From: Artemisia argyi
Taxonomy: Eukaryota; Streptophyta; Magnoliopsida; Asterales; Asteraceae
Direction of reading: 5' to 3'
NCBI GenBank assembly: GCA_030686995.1
Contig: CM060684.1
Location: forward strand, 13,997,897-14,061,896
Length of the DNA: 64,000 nucleotides
In this document: piece by piece, positions 10,186-22,514 of the stretch
Numbering within the stretch: position 1 is the stretch's first letter
Layout of the letters: each line of letters begins with the position of its first letter
The notes under the pieces: generated by a model
What the model saw: only the letters and a program-made list of their open reading frames with translations
What the model was told of the DNA's origin: nothing
The model's database searches: none
Program-made: the position numbers and the translations under genes

Positions 10186-12405
10186 ATGGACAACGGGAAA
10201 ATCTTTGAACCCGTCATCCCACCACAACAAAACCCACCATTAGAACCCCTTAGGCCCCGAACCTTAGGAGAGTACTCCCGACCTAGCCACCAAGGCTACC
10301 GAAACACCATTGAGCTCATCGGAGCCAATGTGACTCCCTTGCGATCCAACACCATCCGGTTGGTGCAAAGCGGATGTGCATTCCATGGACTTCGTTCCGA
10401 AGATCCAAACCAACATCTTAAGGACTTCCTCAAAATCGTAGATTCCATAGACCTAGATGTTGCAACTAAAGAGACAACCCGATTACGCCTATTCCAATTC
10501 TCTCTACGGGATCAAGCTAGTCAATGGCTTGAGCGTTTACCCGCGGGATCCATCACCACATGGGATGATCTCACCACTCGTTTCCTTGCTCAATTTTTCC
10601 CACCGGGGAGAACTACTAAGCTTAGAAATGACATCTTGATGTTCCAACAACGTCAAAATGAATCTCTTTATGAAGCATGGACTCGTTTCAAGGACTTACT
10701 CCAAAAAGTCCCTCATCATGGCATAGATCTTTGGCTCCAAGTCCAAATTTTTTATGACCATATCGACATCTCCACGAGGCGAGCCATTGACCAATCGGCC
10801 GGTGGTAAGCTACATGATCTTAGTGCGGAACAATCATGGGAACTCATAGAAGATCTTGCTCTCTATGACAACGAAAGTTGGAATGATCCCCGTGATTTGA
10901 ACAAAACGGTCAAGGCAATATCTTTGCCTTCGAACAATTCTAGCACTCCCGACCGTAGGATCATGGAACTTGAGGACCAAGTCAAGTTTCTCATGAAATC
11001 TTACGAAGCTCCTAAGCCTTCAAGCCAAGTGAACAAAATCACTTCTTCATGCGAATTTTGTAGTGGTCCCCATAACACTCGTGATTGTGTAGAACTCCCC
11101 GGAACAGCTTTTGCGGCCTACGCATCCACGCGTACCGACAAAGCGGGAGATAAGTGGTACACTTTCAAGCCCGAGCCAAACACTTACGGTGATTCATACA
11201 ACCCCTCTTGGAAAAATCACCCAAACCTTAGGTGGAAACAAAATCAACCCAATTCTTCCAATCCGCCTAATCGTTACCAACCAAACGGTCCACCATCCAA
11301 CCGTACTTTCAACAACAATCCTTCTAACAACTATGGTAGTACCAACAATCTTGAAGGATTGATGTCAAAGTTCATGGCATCTCAAGAAGCTCGCATATCT
11401 AAGTTTGAAGCCGATTTCAAACAAAAGCAAAGCGAGATGACCACTAGAATTGATGCATTGTTGAAAGTTCTCAATGACCGAGAAATGGGAGCACTCCCAA
11501 GCGACACGGTCAAGAATCCGAAACTAACCGTTAATTCCATATCCTCAGTTTCGTCACCCACTTCGTGTCCACAATACTACTCGGTTAAATCAACGAGCAC
11601 GTGTTTCAAACAAAATCAAGTTCTCCAAAAGGACCAATCAAATAAAACACCCACTATAGAGCCGGTCAAAAGCATAGTTGAAACACCTCCTACGCAAGAC
11701 CTTGACGATGAATTCAAAGAACTTCACCTTGAACGCCCCGTCATTGATGTCTTAGCGCGTGCTCCTTACTATAGTGCCCTCCTAGAAAAATATGAGAAGT
11801 GTAAGCTAGGTAAAAATGGGACCGCCTTCGTTCAAAACAAGTTGCCTAAAAAGCTTGATGATCCGGGTATATTTGTTTTGCCTTGTAAGATAGGAAAATC
11901 CGAAGCTTTCGACACACTAGCCGATTTAGGGTCAAGCCTCAACTTGATTCCCTTATCATTATTCACCGCTCTTAAGCTAGGAAAGTTAGAGGAAACGGAG
12001 GTATTGATAGGGCTAGCGGATGGGAGTATTGCCCACCCGGTTGGAATGATTAAGGATGTAGTTGTTCACGTAGGAAAGTTAACTATACTAGCGGATTTTC
12101 ACATCCTAGACATGGTTAGTGACACTAGATGCCCATTATTGGTAGGAAGAGGATTTTTAGCAACCGCTAGTGCCATGATAGATTGCAAGGAATCCAAGAT
12201 AACGGTAGGTGAAGGCGATACTTGGTCGGTGTATGATGTTAAGAAGCATAGTTATGATTGTGATGATGAACCAACACCGCATTGGGTAGAGATGAATAGG
12301 AGACCGTCTAGATATGGACCTTGGATAGAAAGGAACTTTATAGGACCTCAATGCCCATTCTCTCTAGAAAAAGATTTTGTTGAAAAGACACATTCGGTAG
12401 AATAA
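10186..12405 (+). CDS. gag-protease polyprotein of element B
   Basis: A 739-aa frame starting MDNGKIFEP. It holds the retrotransposon gag domain at roughly residues 80-210 (LRDQASQWLERLPAG, AQFFPPGRTTKLRNDI). A zinc-knuckle-like CEFCSGPHNTRDC is at about 289-301 (C-x2-C-x3-H-x4-C, one residue shorter than the usual C-x2-C-x4-H-x4-C). An Asn-rich linker follows, then a retropepsin-like domain at about 565-680 with DLGSS (Asp near 580) and a downstream LVGRGFL block. Role: particle assembly, RNA packaging and self-processing. The TAA at 12403 looks like a single nonsense change, because the same frame continues to 12717. Family members are often annotated in Asteraceae genomes under misleading names such as MAK10-like. 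Confidence 0.85.
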   Translation: MDNGKIFEPVIPPQQNPPLEPLRPRTLGEYSRPSHQGYRNTIELIGANVTPLRSNTIRLVQSGCAFHGLRSEDPNQHLKDFLKIVDSIDLDVATKETTRLRLFQFSLRDQASQWLERLPAGSITTWDDLTTRFLAQFFPPGRTTKLRNDILMFQQRQNESLYEAWTRFKDLLQKVPHHGIDLWLQVQIFYDHIDISTRRAIDQSAGGKLHDLSAEQSWELIEDLALYDNESWNDPRDLNKTVKAISLPSNNSSTPDRRIMELEDQVKFLMKSYEAPKPSSQVNKITSSCEFCSGPHNTRDCVELPGTAFAAYASTRTDKAGDKWYTFKPEPNTYGDSYNPSWKNHPNLRWKQNQPNSSNPPNRYQPNGPPSNRTFNNNPSNNYGSTNNLEGLMSKFMASQEARISKFEADFKQKQSEMTTRIDALLKVLNDREMGALPSDTVKNPKLTVNSISSVSSPTSCPQYYSVKSTSTCFKQNQVLQKDQSNKTPTIEPVKSIVETPPTQDLDDEFKELHLERPVIDVLARAPYYSALLEKYEKCKLGKNGTAFVQNKLPKKLDDPGIFVLPCKIGKSEAFDTLADLGSSLNLIPLSLFTALKLGKLEETEVLIGLADGSIAHPVGMIKDVVVHVGKLTILADFHILDMVSDTRCPLLVGRGFLATASAMIDCKESKITVGEGDTWSVYDVKKHSYDCDDEPTPHWVEMNRRPSRYGPWIERNFIGPQCPFSLEKDFVEKTHSVE

Positions 12406-12717
12406 CTCATAGCTAGAGATGAAGAGCTTGACCCCTTTGAGGACCCCTTAGTCTTTAGGAAGATGATTGAGTTCTTAAGCGTAATGCCCATCAACATAGA
12501 AAGGAATAAATGGAAAAGAGAGGGAGACAAGTGTAAATGGAGGTGGGACAAGCCACCTAAAGAAGGTGACGGATCATGGCATATGAGAATGACTTTGTAT
12601 GATCCGGCTGGAGAAAAGTTTGAAAGGTCATACCATACTAAGGAAACCGATAGGAAGTTGAAACCTAAGTTTGATCCCAAAGATGTCCTCAACGAGGAAC
12701 TCACCCGTATCACGTAG
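12406..12717 (+). pseudogene. Continuation of the element B polyprotein after an in-frame stop
   Basis: The frame resumes in phase directly after TAA 12403-12405 and runs about 103 codons to TAG at 12715-12717. It is rich in charged and Trp residues (RNKWKREGDKCKWRWDKPP). The end ITRIT-type tail plus tag-taa coincides with the point where B and C become collinear again. Probably the original C-terminus of the polyprotein. Confidence 0.6.
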
Positions 12718-15159
12718 TAACCCATGACCTTGAGTCTAGCTACAAGACTCGTAAATAAAGAAAAGCGCTTCTTGGGAGGCAACCCATGTTTTGTGTGATT
12801 TTATTTTTGTTTGTTTGTTATTTGTTTCCGTATGCATGCTTTATTTTTATTGTTGGTAGATCATGTTTCTAAACTAAATAGTGAAAATACTTTACTTTGT
12901 TGTTTTGGCCTAGTCTTAACTCCACCTAAGGGTATTTTTGCAAAAGATAAGTGTAAGGGGAAACCCCAAATATGTTTTCAAGAAACAAACCGATCATGAT
13001 TCTCCACAATATTAAATGAACATGTATATTCGTATTTGTTAGAGTCAAATGCTTGTATTGAGTCATAATGAAGTTTTGCAGGATTTTTCAGGAAGTAGGA
13101 CCAAGTTTTTCCAGAAATTTTCCGGAAACTTAACATAAGAATTTCTGTAGGTCAATTCTGACGGCGTCAGGAGTTTACTCTTGACGGCGTCAGGTGTAAA
13201 AATCTGGAAATTTTACCGGTTTTGTTTTTCTAACGGAGTCTTATGGTTTTTGTGAATTATTAAGTTTTGTAATCTCCAGGAGATCTGCAAACTTCATTCC
13301 ACAAGCATTATATCTTATTTTGTTTTCTAGGATTTAGTAACTTATATAGGATGCCACCGATTTTACGCGAGGTTGTCTTGTCTATTTTGTCAGGTTTTAC
13401 AGGTTATGTATGACAAGAAGATGATTTATATTCTGGAAGGGAAGCTTTGATTGTTCATTTTCTTGGAGGAAGATTTAACCTGGCCACCTCATTATCCATA
13501 CCGAGCGAATCAGGGGAGTATTTGATTTCATTCTCTTTACTTTTTCACTTTTACATTCTTTACTTGAACATTGGGGACAATGTTCATCTTAAGTGTAAGG
13601 GGAGGGTAAAAAGATGATACCTTACATATGCACTTTCGCTTGAGTTTGTTTTGTTTAATGGTAGATGTGTAATAAAACTATGAGAAATACTTGGTAGTGC
13701 AATTTTAGCACCAAATTTAAAATTTTTTACAACATTTAGGAGTGAAACTTTAGCCATAGCAAGCGTCTCATGGATAGGAGATTGTATGACTAGCACATAA
13801 CCGTATATTCAGAAAAATTTTCCACCCAAATATGTGAGGTTCGCCTTTAGATTTGATAGGAAAAGCATTTACTATTAGTGCTTATGAGTGTACCGGTAGC
13901 ATTTAGATTCTAGAACTTGCGTTAGTGATACATCCCGAGACCGCTAGTGAGACTACATTCGTGTGGTAGGATTTACTACATGATAAGAGGCATTAGGATC
14001 ACCCTAGTGTTAAACCCGTATTATAATTACTTAACCATTTAAGTCATATTATTTGGCTAGTTAAGTCAACTAATTTTTCCCACACCTTTAGCGTTGTACT
14101 CATTTTTAGTACACGAAACCCCTAGTACACCCCTCCGAGCCTATCTTTTAGTTTCTAACTTTAAGCATCCTACTTAAAGGAAGAATTTGTTACACCCCAC
14201 TTAAATGTACAACCAAATCGCCTTAGCCTTCCGTGTATGCGCTCATTTTTAGTGCATTATTGTTATTTGTTAAACCCTAAGTTAACTATCTAATTGATTA
14301 CATGGTTGCTAAGTCGAGTCATATCCTTGTACATATTGTTTTGGGACGATTGGGACTCATGGGTAAAGTACTTGTTTTATGGAGTAATGGGGAAGAACAT
14401 CATATATTACCCCCATATGTGCGTTAATCTTAAAAGTGCTCCAAGTGTTTTGATTTTCTTAATTCGAGTCATTAGATTAGTTTGATATAAAGTATGTAAA
14501 GATTCAAGTGTAAGGGGAATATTCATTCCCTATGATGTATTATTTTGGATGGTAGGGTAAGAGTGTATGCAAAAAAAAAATAATAAAAAATAAAAAAAAG
14601 AGAAAAAACATACGGACTACCATCCCTTTTCATTCTATGTTCATTTTATGTTTTTGTTATTTTTCATTTATTAGCTTAAGTCGAGTCTAGTCTTGGCTTA
14701 GCAACACCACATTGTACATGTAATTAACTAAGATTGTTAACTCGCCACCAGTAAAACTTCCTTTATCCAACAAAACCGTGTATTTCATATCCCTACACCT
14801 AACGTTACAACCCTTTAAAAGACCTCTTTGATAGTTTATTGTAGGTGCTTACGCCGTGTGGTGGAGGTTTGATCCTTTCCCAAGCCTATGGTAATCTATT
14901 TTGCTATGACTGGTAGTGAGAGATATCTTCCGTTTCCATATTGTAATTTACACTTTATTACACCCGAGAGATGTGAGTATCTAAACACTATTTGTGAGGT
15001 GCTTGTGTATGACCTCCGTGCTTGTCTATTGGTCTTTAGTGGAACAATTATTTGTTGTAATTACTTTTATATTAGTGTTAAATGACCCCTAACTTGTATT
15101 TTGAGTAGAATAAAAGCACATTTGCTTGAGGACAAGCAAATCTCAAGTGTAAGGGTATA
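12718..15159 (+). other. Noncoding 3' internal region of element B
   Basis: No gene supported. It is nearly identical to 3444-5880 of element C. It contains two TGACGGCGTCA palindromes (about 13158-13192), an A-rich stretch (14571-14608), and ends in caagtgtaagggtata before the 3' LTR. Confidence 0.7.
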
Positions 15160-16540
15160 TGATGAGGTGAAAAATGATCCGTTTTTAGGGGGTCATTTAA
15201 GCCCGAATTCAAATTTATTTGATCAAATATTGCCCTAAATCGTTCCTTTTGTGATTTTAGGTACTTTGGGAGTGAAATCTGGAAAAGGAAGCAATTCGGA
15301 CGTTTTTGGAGCATAAAAGTGAAGAAAACGCCAAAGTCTTAATTTTCCATGCTGGGAACAGTAGGTGACGGCGTCAAGTGTAATTTCCTGACGGCGTCAA
15401 GAGCAAAATTCCATGACGGTCCAGAAGAGATTTGACGGAGAGTAAAAGTCATGACAGCCTGAAAATGATTAATACTTGACGGCGTCAAATGTAGATCTAG
15501 GCAGTTCGAGATTAGTTTTGGCGGCGAGGTGACGGCGTCACCTAATTGGTCTTGACGCCGTCAGACCCCTTTTCCTATATATAGTTTTCTAATTTTTCAC
15601 ATTAAAGGAGAGAAGTTTTGGGAGAAACCCTAAGTACGATTTTGGTGTAACTTTACAGGTTTTTCAAGGGTTCCAACCCCTTGATACCTTGCATGTGTAA
15701 TCAAGATAAGTGTTCTTTTAATTCAATCAATATGTCTATGTGTTGGTTGTCTATATCTTGTTCTTATCTTAATTCCATCATGCTAGGCTAGATCTATCTT
15801 GTGTTTGCTTAGATCTAATGAAACCTAGATGTTGATTATGTGTTGATTACTTGTTTATTCTTGTCTTGGATGAATGATTTATATATTAGGCTTAAGAAAA
15901 CTGGCAGATCTCCAATTGGTAACATGCTTGAACGTCTTAAGAAACATGAACCGATGCGCACTAGGTCTTTATTGGTTGTATTTAATGCATGAGCCACTGT
16001 TTACAATCCCTATAGTTGTGCTGGGCATGGTGTAGGAGGAGATAAGAGCTCATAGAATTGGGGAGTTAAGTGTGCCACCCCATGAATTGTATTAAGGAAT
16101 ACGATCCGTCATCCATGCAATTATAACAAGTAATTAACGTGTAAAAGATGTCTAGGGAGTAGTGAAATCTAAGTAAACACATTTTCTCCAATTACTGCTC
16201 ACAACTTTAGTATAAATTAGTTTATTTTCATTTCTAGTATTTTATTTTGATTGCATCTTAGTATTGGGTTAGTTGATTAGCAACTAATTCCGCCCGAATC
16301 CTTCAACCCCGAGATTTTAAATTGCTTTCTAAAAAATATAAAAACCCAAAAATAATCTTCCCTCACCTTTAGAACTAGTATTTAGGTTTTCTAATCCTAG
16401 CGACACTATTCCTAGCTGAACGATCAATCCCCCGGTACTTGTCACTATACTATACTACAACGATCAGGTACACTGCCTGGTGGGGGTTGTAAGCTTCTCA
16501 AGATCCTTTGAGAGGTAAAGCCTGGTGCGATTCCCACGCA
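15160..16540 (+). repeat. 3' LTR of element B (1381 bp)
   Basis: Starts TGATGAGG and ends CACGCA, followed by the TSD copy ctaac (16541-16545). It lacks about 21 bp of the palindrome cluster present in the 5' LTR (around 15430). TATA box at 15575-15584. Confidence 0.93.
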
Positions 16541-17100
16541 CTAACCCTTTAATATTACCTGGTCGTTTGACCAGGTCAAACTCCTTCACCCGTAACCTCC
16601 TTCCTTCCACCATTAACACCCTAATTACCAGGTCCTTGTCTCCCCCCTCCTCACCAACTATCATTAATGCACTCACCTACACCCAACCAAACCCCCCTCC
16701 TCAATTAATTCCCACACCAAACTCCCCAATTGCCCAATCCCACTTTTCCCGCCAAAAGGAGTTTAAACGGCCAGGATCAAATATAAGCCATCCAACGGCC
16801 ATAAATGAAGTGGGAAAGAAATTGAAGCACCTCAGGGCCTATTTAAGTCAAAGAAGTAAGACGATGGAAAGATATCTAGTGTAGAGTAGTTTTTAGAAAA
16901 ATATTTTTAGTGTCGTTTTTATTTTTAAATGTAATCTTTAGTTTTAAATTGTTGTATTAAGTTTATTATTGTAACTTAAACTCTTGTTAACATCAATTTC
17001 AAGTTTCAATTCCATTTTTTAGTTTATGCAATTTTTCTCAAAAATCTCTATATCACTTAATATCAGTAAATGTTGTTGCTTAGAGTTCACATGAGCTTAA
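16541..17100 (+). repeat. LTR of element D, right piece
   Basis: Continues the interrupted D LTR after the ctaac duplication. It is first C-rich and then AT-rich, with a TATA-like ctatttaag at about 16839 and a T-rich downstream part. The right boundary is uncertain: no repeat copy in the window fixes it, and the end at 17100 is an estimate. Confidence 0.4.
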
Positions 17101-20100
17101 TTATGTTTAAGTATAAGCTTTCCAAAGCTCAGAAAGCATTGGCATTCAGTTTGGATAAGGAAAGCAGAAACAATCACAAATCATAGAAAAATAAAAAATA
17201 AAATGAGAATTAGTGTGTATGTGTGAATGAAGGAAGAAGCAAGGTGAAATGCGGATTGCGGTGGGTATTAGAGCTCAGTGGGAGCATTAGGAGATGTTTA
17301 TGGTCATTGGTTTATAATATCAGTTGATAATCATCTTGTAAGCTTTTCTTTTCATATTTTTGCTTTTAACTATAACAGTGCTTCTTTTGTGCTTATTGAC
17401 TACTTATTTGTGCTTATTAGGTACATTTAAATAAGTTTAGTGTTTACTATTAGGTGTTAGTCTATCAAAGTCCATTTGAGCTCTAAAGTTTAAGTTAACT
17501 GTCCTAATTAGTGGTATATAGAAATCAAGTGTTTGGGGTGTTAGGTCATGTTTTCTATGCTTGCTTAGGAATACTTAACCTCAATTAGTTATTAGATATC
17601 TGTTTTATAGCCTCAGTACACCCTTTTGCTTCCTAAAAATTCAAATCGGGTTCTTAAGGGGGTGTTTGGATCAGGCTTTAATTGTTAGTAGTTGTTGTTG
17701 TTAGTTGATAGGAACTTATTGGATAATGTTCTTAGGGTATTGGTAAGTCAAAATCAAACTTTGGTTGGTCCCTTTTACAGAAAAAGTCCAAATCACACTC
17801 CCAATCACCCAACAGCCTATCTGTTGGTGATTTGGGTTCCAAATCTTTGAAATTCAATTCAAAAATAGCTTAGGTTTCTTGATTTAGCTTCATTAGGGTC
17901 TAATAAACATCAATCAATCACCTGTGATCAACCAAAATTCAATATAGTCAAAGTTCAAGTGTTTATCAAAAAGTCAAAGGTGCCTTTCTCATATTTTTTC
18001 CAAAACTTGCATGATTTGTTTTGATTTTTATGCTCGGTACTAGGACTTGAAATTTGTTCCTAATCAAAGTCTACCAGCTCTATTTTAAGATCCCGCTCTT
18101 CTTTGATTTTTGAGAATTTTTCCCTGGGCCCCACTTAGCTCCAAACTCACTTGCAGGGCATGCATATGCCCTGCTGCAGCAGCACATCAGCCCAACACCA
18201 CCACTTGGGTGGTGGTTTCTGACCTCCATAGTGGACTACAAGCCACCCATTTGGTTCCATTCAACCCCCCTCCTGGTAGGCTTGGGATTTTGACCATTTA
18301 TTTGACCTTGGAACCCCTGGGACCCACTTGGAATTGCTCCTTTTGTTTGTCCCATTTCTGAGTGATAATTGGTTTTTGGAATTGCTTATTAAGTGCTTAT
18401 TCGCTTATTCTGTGGTCCCCTTGTGCTTTTTCTTGCTTAATCAAGTTTCAATAACTTATTTAGATCAGAATTAACAATAGTGGGTCCCACTTAAGCTCAT
18501 TTGAGCTCATTTTCCTTTTTGGTCAATAATAAGCTTCCACAGTGCTTATTATTAAGTTACAAAAAAGTTGTTTTCACAAAAAATGTTTGTTTTTAGGTCT
18601 AAAATAGATTTGTAAAAGAAAAATCTAGAAAAAAATAATTTAATTTTAAGTGATAGTTTCTATTTAATGTAATTTAAATTTAAATTTTCATTTTTATATT
18701 TTTATTAAGTACTTGGCATTTTTATATTTTTATTAATTACCTTTTACAGTAAAGTAATTTTAGTAAATTTCTCAGATTTTTATTTTATCATTTGGTATTT
18801 ATTAGATTTAATATTAGTTTTATTTATACTTAATTAATAATTAAGTTTTAAATAGCATAATTAGTTTTTATTAAGTAAGACCTAGTTTTTATATTTTTCC
18901 TATCTTTTATATGTTATAAAACATTTTTTGAAATTTTTCTAGAATTTTTAATGTTCATTTGCTATTTTTTAAAATTTAAAATAGTTTAATTAGGTAATTA
19001 ATAATTAATTAGTAATTAATTATTAGAAAAATCACAAAAAGACAAAAATACATATTTTTAGTTTTAAAATCTGTTTTTAGTTATTTTATAATTTTAGAAA
19101 TTAAATTTTCACTTTTCTAGTATTTAATTAATATTATATTGTATTTAAGTATTTTAAATATTAATAATTAGTAATAATTAGTAATTAATTAATAATAAAT
19201 AATTAATTAGTGTAAAAATTTATTTTCTTTTTCTAAAAATTTTCTTTTATCTTTTAGTTTGTAAAAAAGTCATTTTCACCCCCTGGGGGTTTTCAGATTT
19301 AAGTTTTTTCATTTTATTTTGTACGTTTACGTAAATTTAAATATAAACGTACGCGTTTTAGGTTTTAAACGTTTCTGGTTTTTCTGATTGCACAGTCTTG
19401 TTCATATAGCTTATTTAAGCTATTTCCTTGTAGATTCCTTAGTTCAGATCAATCTCAAACCTTTTCCTGTCCAAATTCACCCGATCACAAATCCGTTTGT
19501 TAACCATCACACCTCGTCGGGACATAACGACCCGGGGAAACACTATACTTCCGCGGAGCATTGAGCCTAAGGAGTTTGACTATCTTGACCACATCCGTGG
19601 TTGACTTTAGTTGACTGCTTCTCCCTCAATCAACATACCTTGTACATTTGTACATACACTTCTCTACACACACTAGATTTCAAATTTACACACACTACTC
19701 ACAACCATATCTTCTCTACACACACTTGCCAACTCACCAAGATTTCCATATCCAATCATATCCTAATCTCTTACATAATCCTTTACAACATTACATCCCT
19801 TACACAATCCAACTCATCTCTTATATTCCTTACACACTCTACATCTCAACCACCCATTCCCTTACAACACATCTCAACCACATGCCAATTAATTTGAATT
19901 CCAAAGGAGGCTCCCTTTGATCTCAACCATTCAATTTAAACTAAAACCATCTCAACCATCCATCTTATTTCTTCCCCCCATGTTTTGGAATATTCCACTA
20001 GCATATTCTTTCTTTTTCTTCATTCCATCACATGGAAATAATCCTAGCCATCCAATTCAAACAAAACCATCTCAACCATCCATCACATTCTTTCCCCCCA

Positions 20101-20454
20101 AGCAAAGCATATTCCCTTTGGAATATTCCTTTCTAACTCAACCATGGTTCACTCACCAAACCATGGTTAGTTCTCAACACACAACCCTTTAACCTAACCG
20201 TGGTCTATTCTCTATACATTTCTTTCTAAACCTAACCATGGTTACTTCTTAACTCAACCTCTCACATTCTTCCCTTTAGAGGAATATCCCATGGCATATT
20301 CTCTTCTCTATTATGCCATGTGAGGAATACCATTTCTACCCCTACCAAATTACCCTTTCTACTCTTCTACCCTTGGTATTTGGTTTTCTTATAAACACTT
20401 CACAAAACATTTTCCAAATTGGCTATTTGAGTTGGTAAACCTTAGATTGATTAA
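17101..20454. other. Repeat-derived intergenic DNA, no gene seen
   Basis: AT-rich sequence with stacked tta/taa runs (18600-19260), a C- and CA-rich stretch with repeats of ctcaaccatccat and ccatggtta (19640-20260), and a short hairpin (gcagggcat...atgccctgc, about 18153-18174). Short frames here are compositional. It may be interior of element D or other decayed retrotransposons, but I recognise no coding domain. Confidence 0.5.
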
Positions 20455-21388
20455 TGTTAAGGTTTAGTGTGAAGTACAATTGGGGGTTTAGCAAGGATAG
20501 GTATTTACAAGGACCAACACCCAAGTTTTGGGAAAAACTTGAGACAGAGTCCTGACGCGCTTCCCACGCGTCGACGTGTGGGTGACGCGCCGGCCTCGGT
20601 AAATTTTTCCCAAGTTTGGGTCTTGGCCTATAAATACCCTCTTGCCTCTTGTATTCCTCACCCTTTGCCATTATTCTTTCTCTGTACATTCTTTCTCTCT
20701 AATCTCTCTATCTCTCTTGTGTTCTTAGTAAAACACACTTACATCTTTGAAAGAACACATCTCCTTGCAAGAGAAGAATCACAAGAATCTAATCCACTCT
20801 TGTGATTGTGTCGAGGGTCTTCTTATCTATACCCTTTCTACTATAATTGAGTCTCTAGGTTAGGTTAGGGCTTGGTTGAACAAACACTTATTCATTCATT
20901 CTAATTGTTTGTAAGGGAAGTCTTGTGTCTTGGTGACCAAGCCTAGATCATTGGGGATCTAGTTGGGGTTTGATACTTCCAGTGGGAAGTCTTGGTAGTG
21001 GTCTTGGTGACCCTTCGGTGAAGTCGAATCGTGAGATTCTTTTGGGTGGTTTCCGAGGGCGAAATACCGTGGGAGTAACTCCTTCTTTGTGAGCATCAAT
21101 ATTGTTGAATATTGGTGGAGTGAATTGTAACGGTTTGTAGTCCACCGAAAGGATTATACTAGTGAATAGTATCAGAGTCGCGGATTCGCAACTGGACGTA
21201 CGGATGGTATAAACCCCCTATCCTGAACCAGTATATATCGTTGTGTTCTTACTTGCTTTATATACTTTGGTTGTGTTAGTGGTTGTTGGATTATTGTACA
21301 ACCACTTGATGTTCTCTTTGGCTTAAAGTTTAAACATCTAAAAAGCCGAAGAAACCGTATTCACCACCCCCTCCTCTACGGTTCTACA
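20455..21388 (+). repeat. Possible solo or partial LTR
   Basis: Begins tgttaagg and ends ggttctaca, giving TGT...ACA termini. It contains a TATA box (cctataaatacc, about 20628) followed by a pyrimidine-rich leader with ctctct runs. Near the end is the C-rich stretch ttcaccaccccctcctc, a feature I associate with the 3' end of copia LTRs. No second copy, primer site or TSD was found, so both boundaries are tentative. Confidence 0.35.
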
Positions 21389-22140
21389 CATATGTTTCTC
21401 ACTGTGTTAATACTCCAATTAAAAATGCTTTTATAATTTCAATTATTAAGATTTACACTTCATTTAGTGACCACAAAAATACAATATTTATTGAGTTCTT
21501 ATAACATGCATGAGCAGTTAAGAACAAATGAGAAATAAAATAAAAATAAGAAAAATGAGAAGAAACAAAAATCACGCATTTCAGATGCACTTATAAAAAT
21601 AGATGCATATCCATTAAATTTTTTTCCTTTAATTTAAAATATGTGGTTAGAAATACTTATCCCTTTTTTTCATTTTTTTTTCTTATTGAATACCTTCTTC
21701 AAACACGGGTTCTAAACTAGTTAAACATGAAAAATTGAATTACTGCTTTTCTAAGGTAACGACATGAAAACCTCTATAAACCAACAAAACATGTTTCATT
21801 TTCACGAATTTCAAACATATCTTATTTAGGTAACACGTCTAATTTAGGTGAGTGGAAAATGATCAACGTACTTCACATCTTTGTTTTTGACTAAATCAAC
21901 TTCTTAGGAATGTTGTTTTCTCTTTTCTTATTTTCTTTTGTTAAAAGTATGATTGGCTATCAATGAGCACAAATGTAAATTGATGACTTTATTTGTTGGT
22001 ATCTTTTAGGTCATTCAATTCAAGCCTTTTATTGTCATGTTTTCACTTGTTTATGATAGAAATGTTACTTAAAAAATAAAATATTCATTTTCAGATATCA
22101 CAAGAATGGTAGAAGACCTTAAAGCTGAAATACAGCTTGA
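21389..22140. other. AT-rich spacer, nothing recognised
   Basis: No open frame, repeat pair or motif that I can support. It separates the possible LTR from the SINE. Confidence 0.5.
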
Positions 22141-22149
22141 GATCACCTC

Positions 22150-22374
22150 CGTCATCTCATATTAGTTGGTCACCTAAGTTCCTTCTGAAGCTTGGGGAGG
22201 GGTTTTACCCGGGTTTGAGTCTCGCAAGTGACAAAGAAATTCAGATCTTTCTCTTAGTGTGAAGCCGTGGATTCTAGGGGTTTTCCTTCACGGGTCTCTC
22301 CTAGTGGTTCGGTCCTGGGGCCTGCTCGTTTGGATGGTTTAACTCGGGGGGTCTTATTTCAAGTGTTCCGCCGT

Positions 22375-22423
<49 letters not shown>
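22150..22423 (+). mobile_element. tRNA-derived SINE with 45-nt poly(A) tail
   Basis: An A-box-like segment (ttagttggtcacctaag, from 22162) and a B-box-like segment (gggtttgagtctcgc, 22211-22225) are spaced as in an RNA polymerase III promoter. An unrelated body follows, ending in an uninterrupted A run from 22379 to 22423. That arrangement is diagnostic of a tRNA-derived SINE. The long unbroken tail suggests a recent insertion. The exact 5' end and the TSD could not be fixed. Confidence 0.7.
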
Positions 22424-22425
<2 letters not shown>

Positions 22426-22469
22426 ATCTGATCACGAATAAAAAAGGTTTCTTACCTTGGGTATAATAT

Positions 22470-22478
22470 AAGGTGAAA
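22470..22478. repeat. 9-bp TSD of the foldback element, left copy
   Basis: aaggtgaaa here and at 32776-32784, directly outside the inverted termini GAGTAAATTACACC. A 9-bp duplication is typical of Mutator-like transposition. Confidence 0.85.
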
Positions 22479-22514
22479 GAGTAAATTACACCATTCGTCC
22501 CTATGGTTTGCTTC

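Larger units (their letters stand above)
8618..16540 (+). mobile_element. Complete nonautonomous LTR retrotransposon B (gag-protease only)
   Basis: A 7.9-kb element with a 5-bp TSD (ctaac), 1402-bp and 1381-bp LTRs, a primer-binding site at 10029, a gag-protease frame (10186-12717 with one stop) and a long noncoding 3' region. No reverse transcriptase, RNase H or integrase motif is present. It must therefore have moved using enzymes of a relative, as described for TR-GAG-type plant elements. The LTRs differ by a ~21-bp deletion in the 3' copy and a few substitutions, so the insertion is recent. It is nested in the LTR of element D. Confidence 0.9.

Noticed and set aside
21170..21195. agtatcagagtc as a tRNA-Met primer-binding site for the possible LTR at 20455-21388
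   Set aside because: It lies inside, not after, the proposed LTR end and differs from TGGTATCAGAGC; too weak to call.
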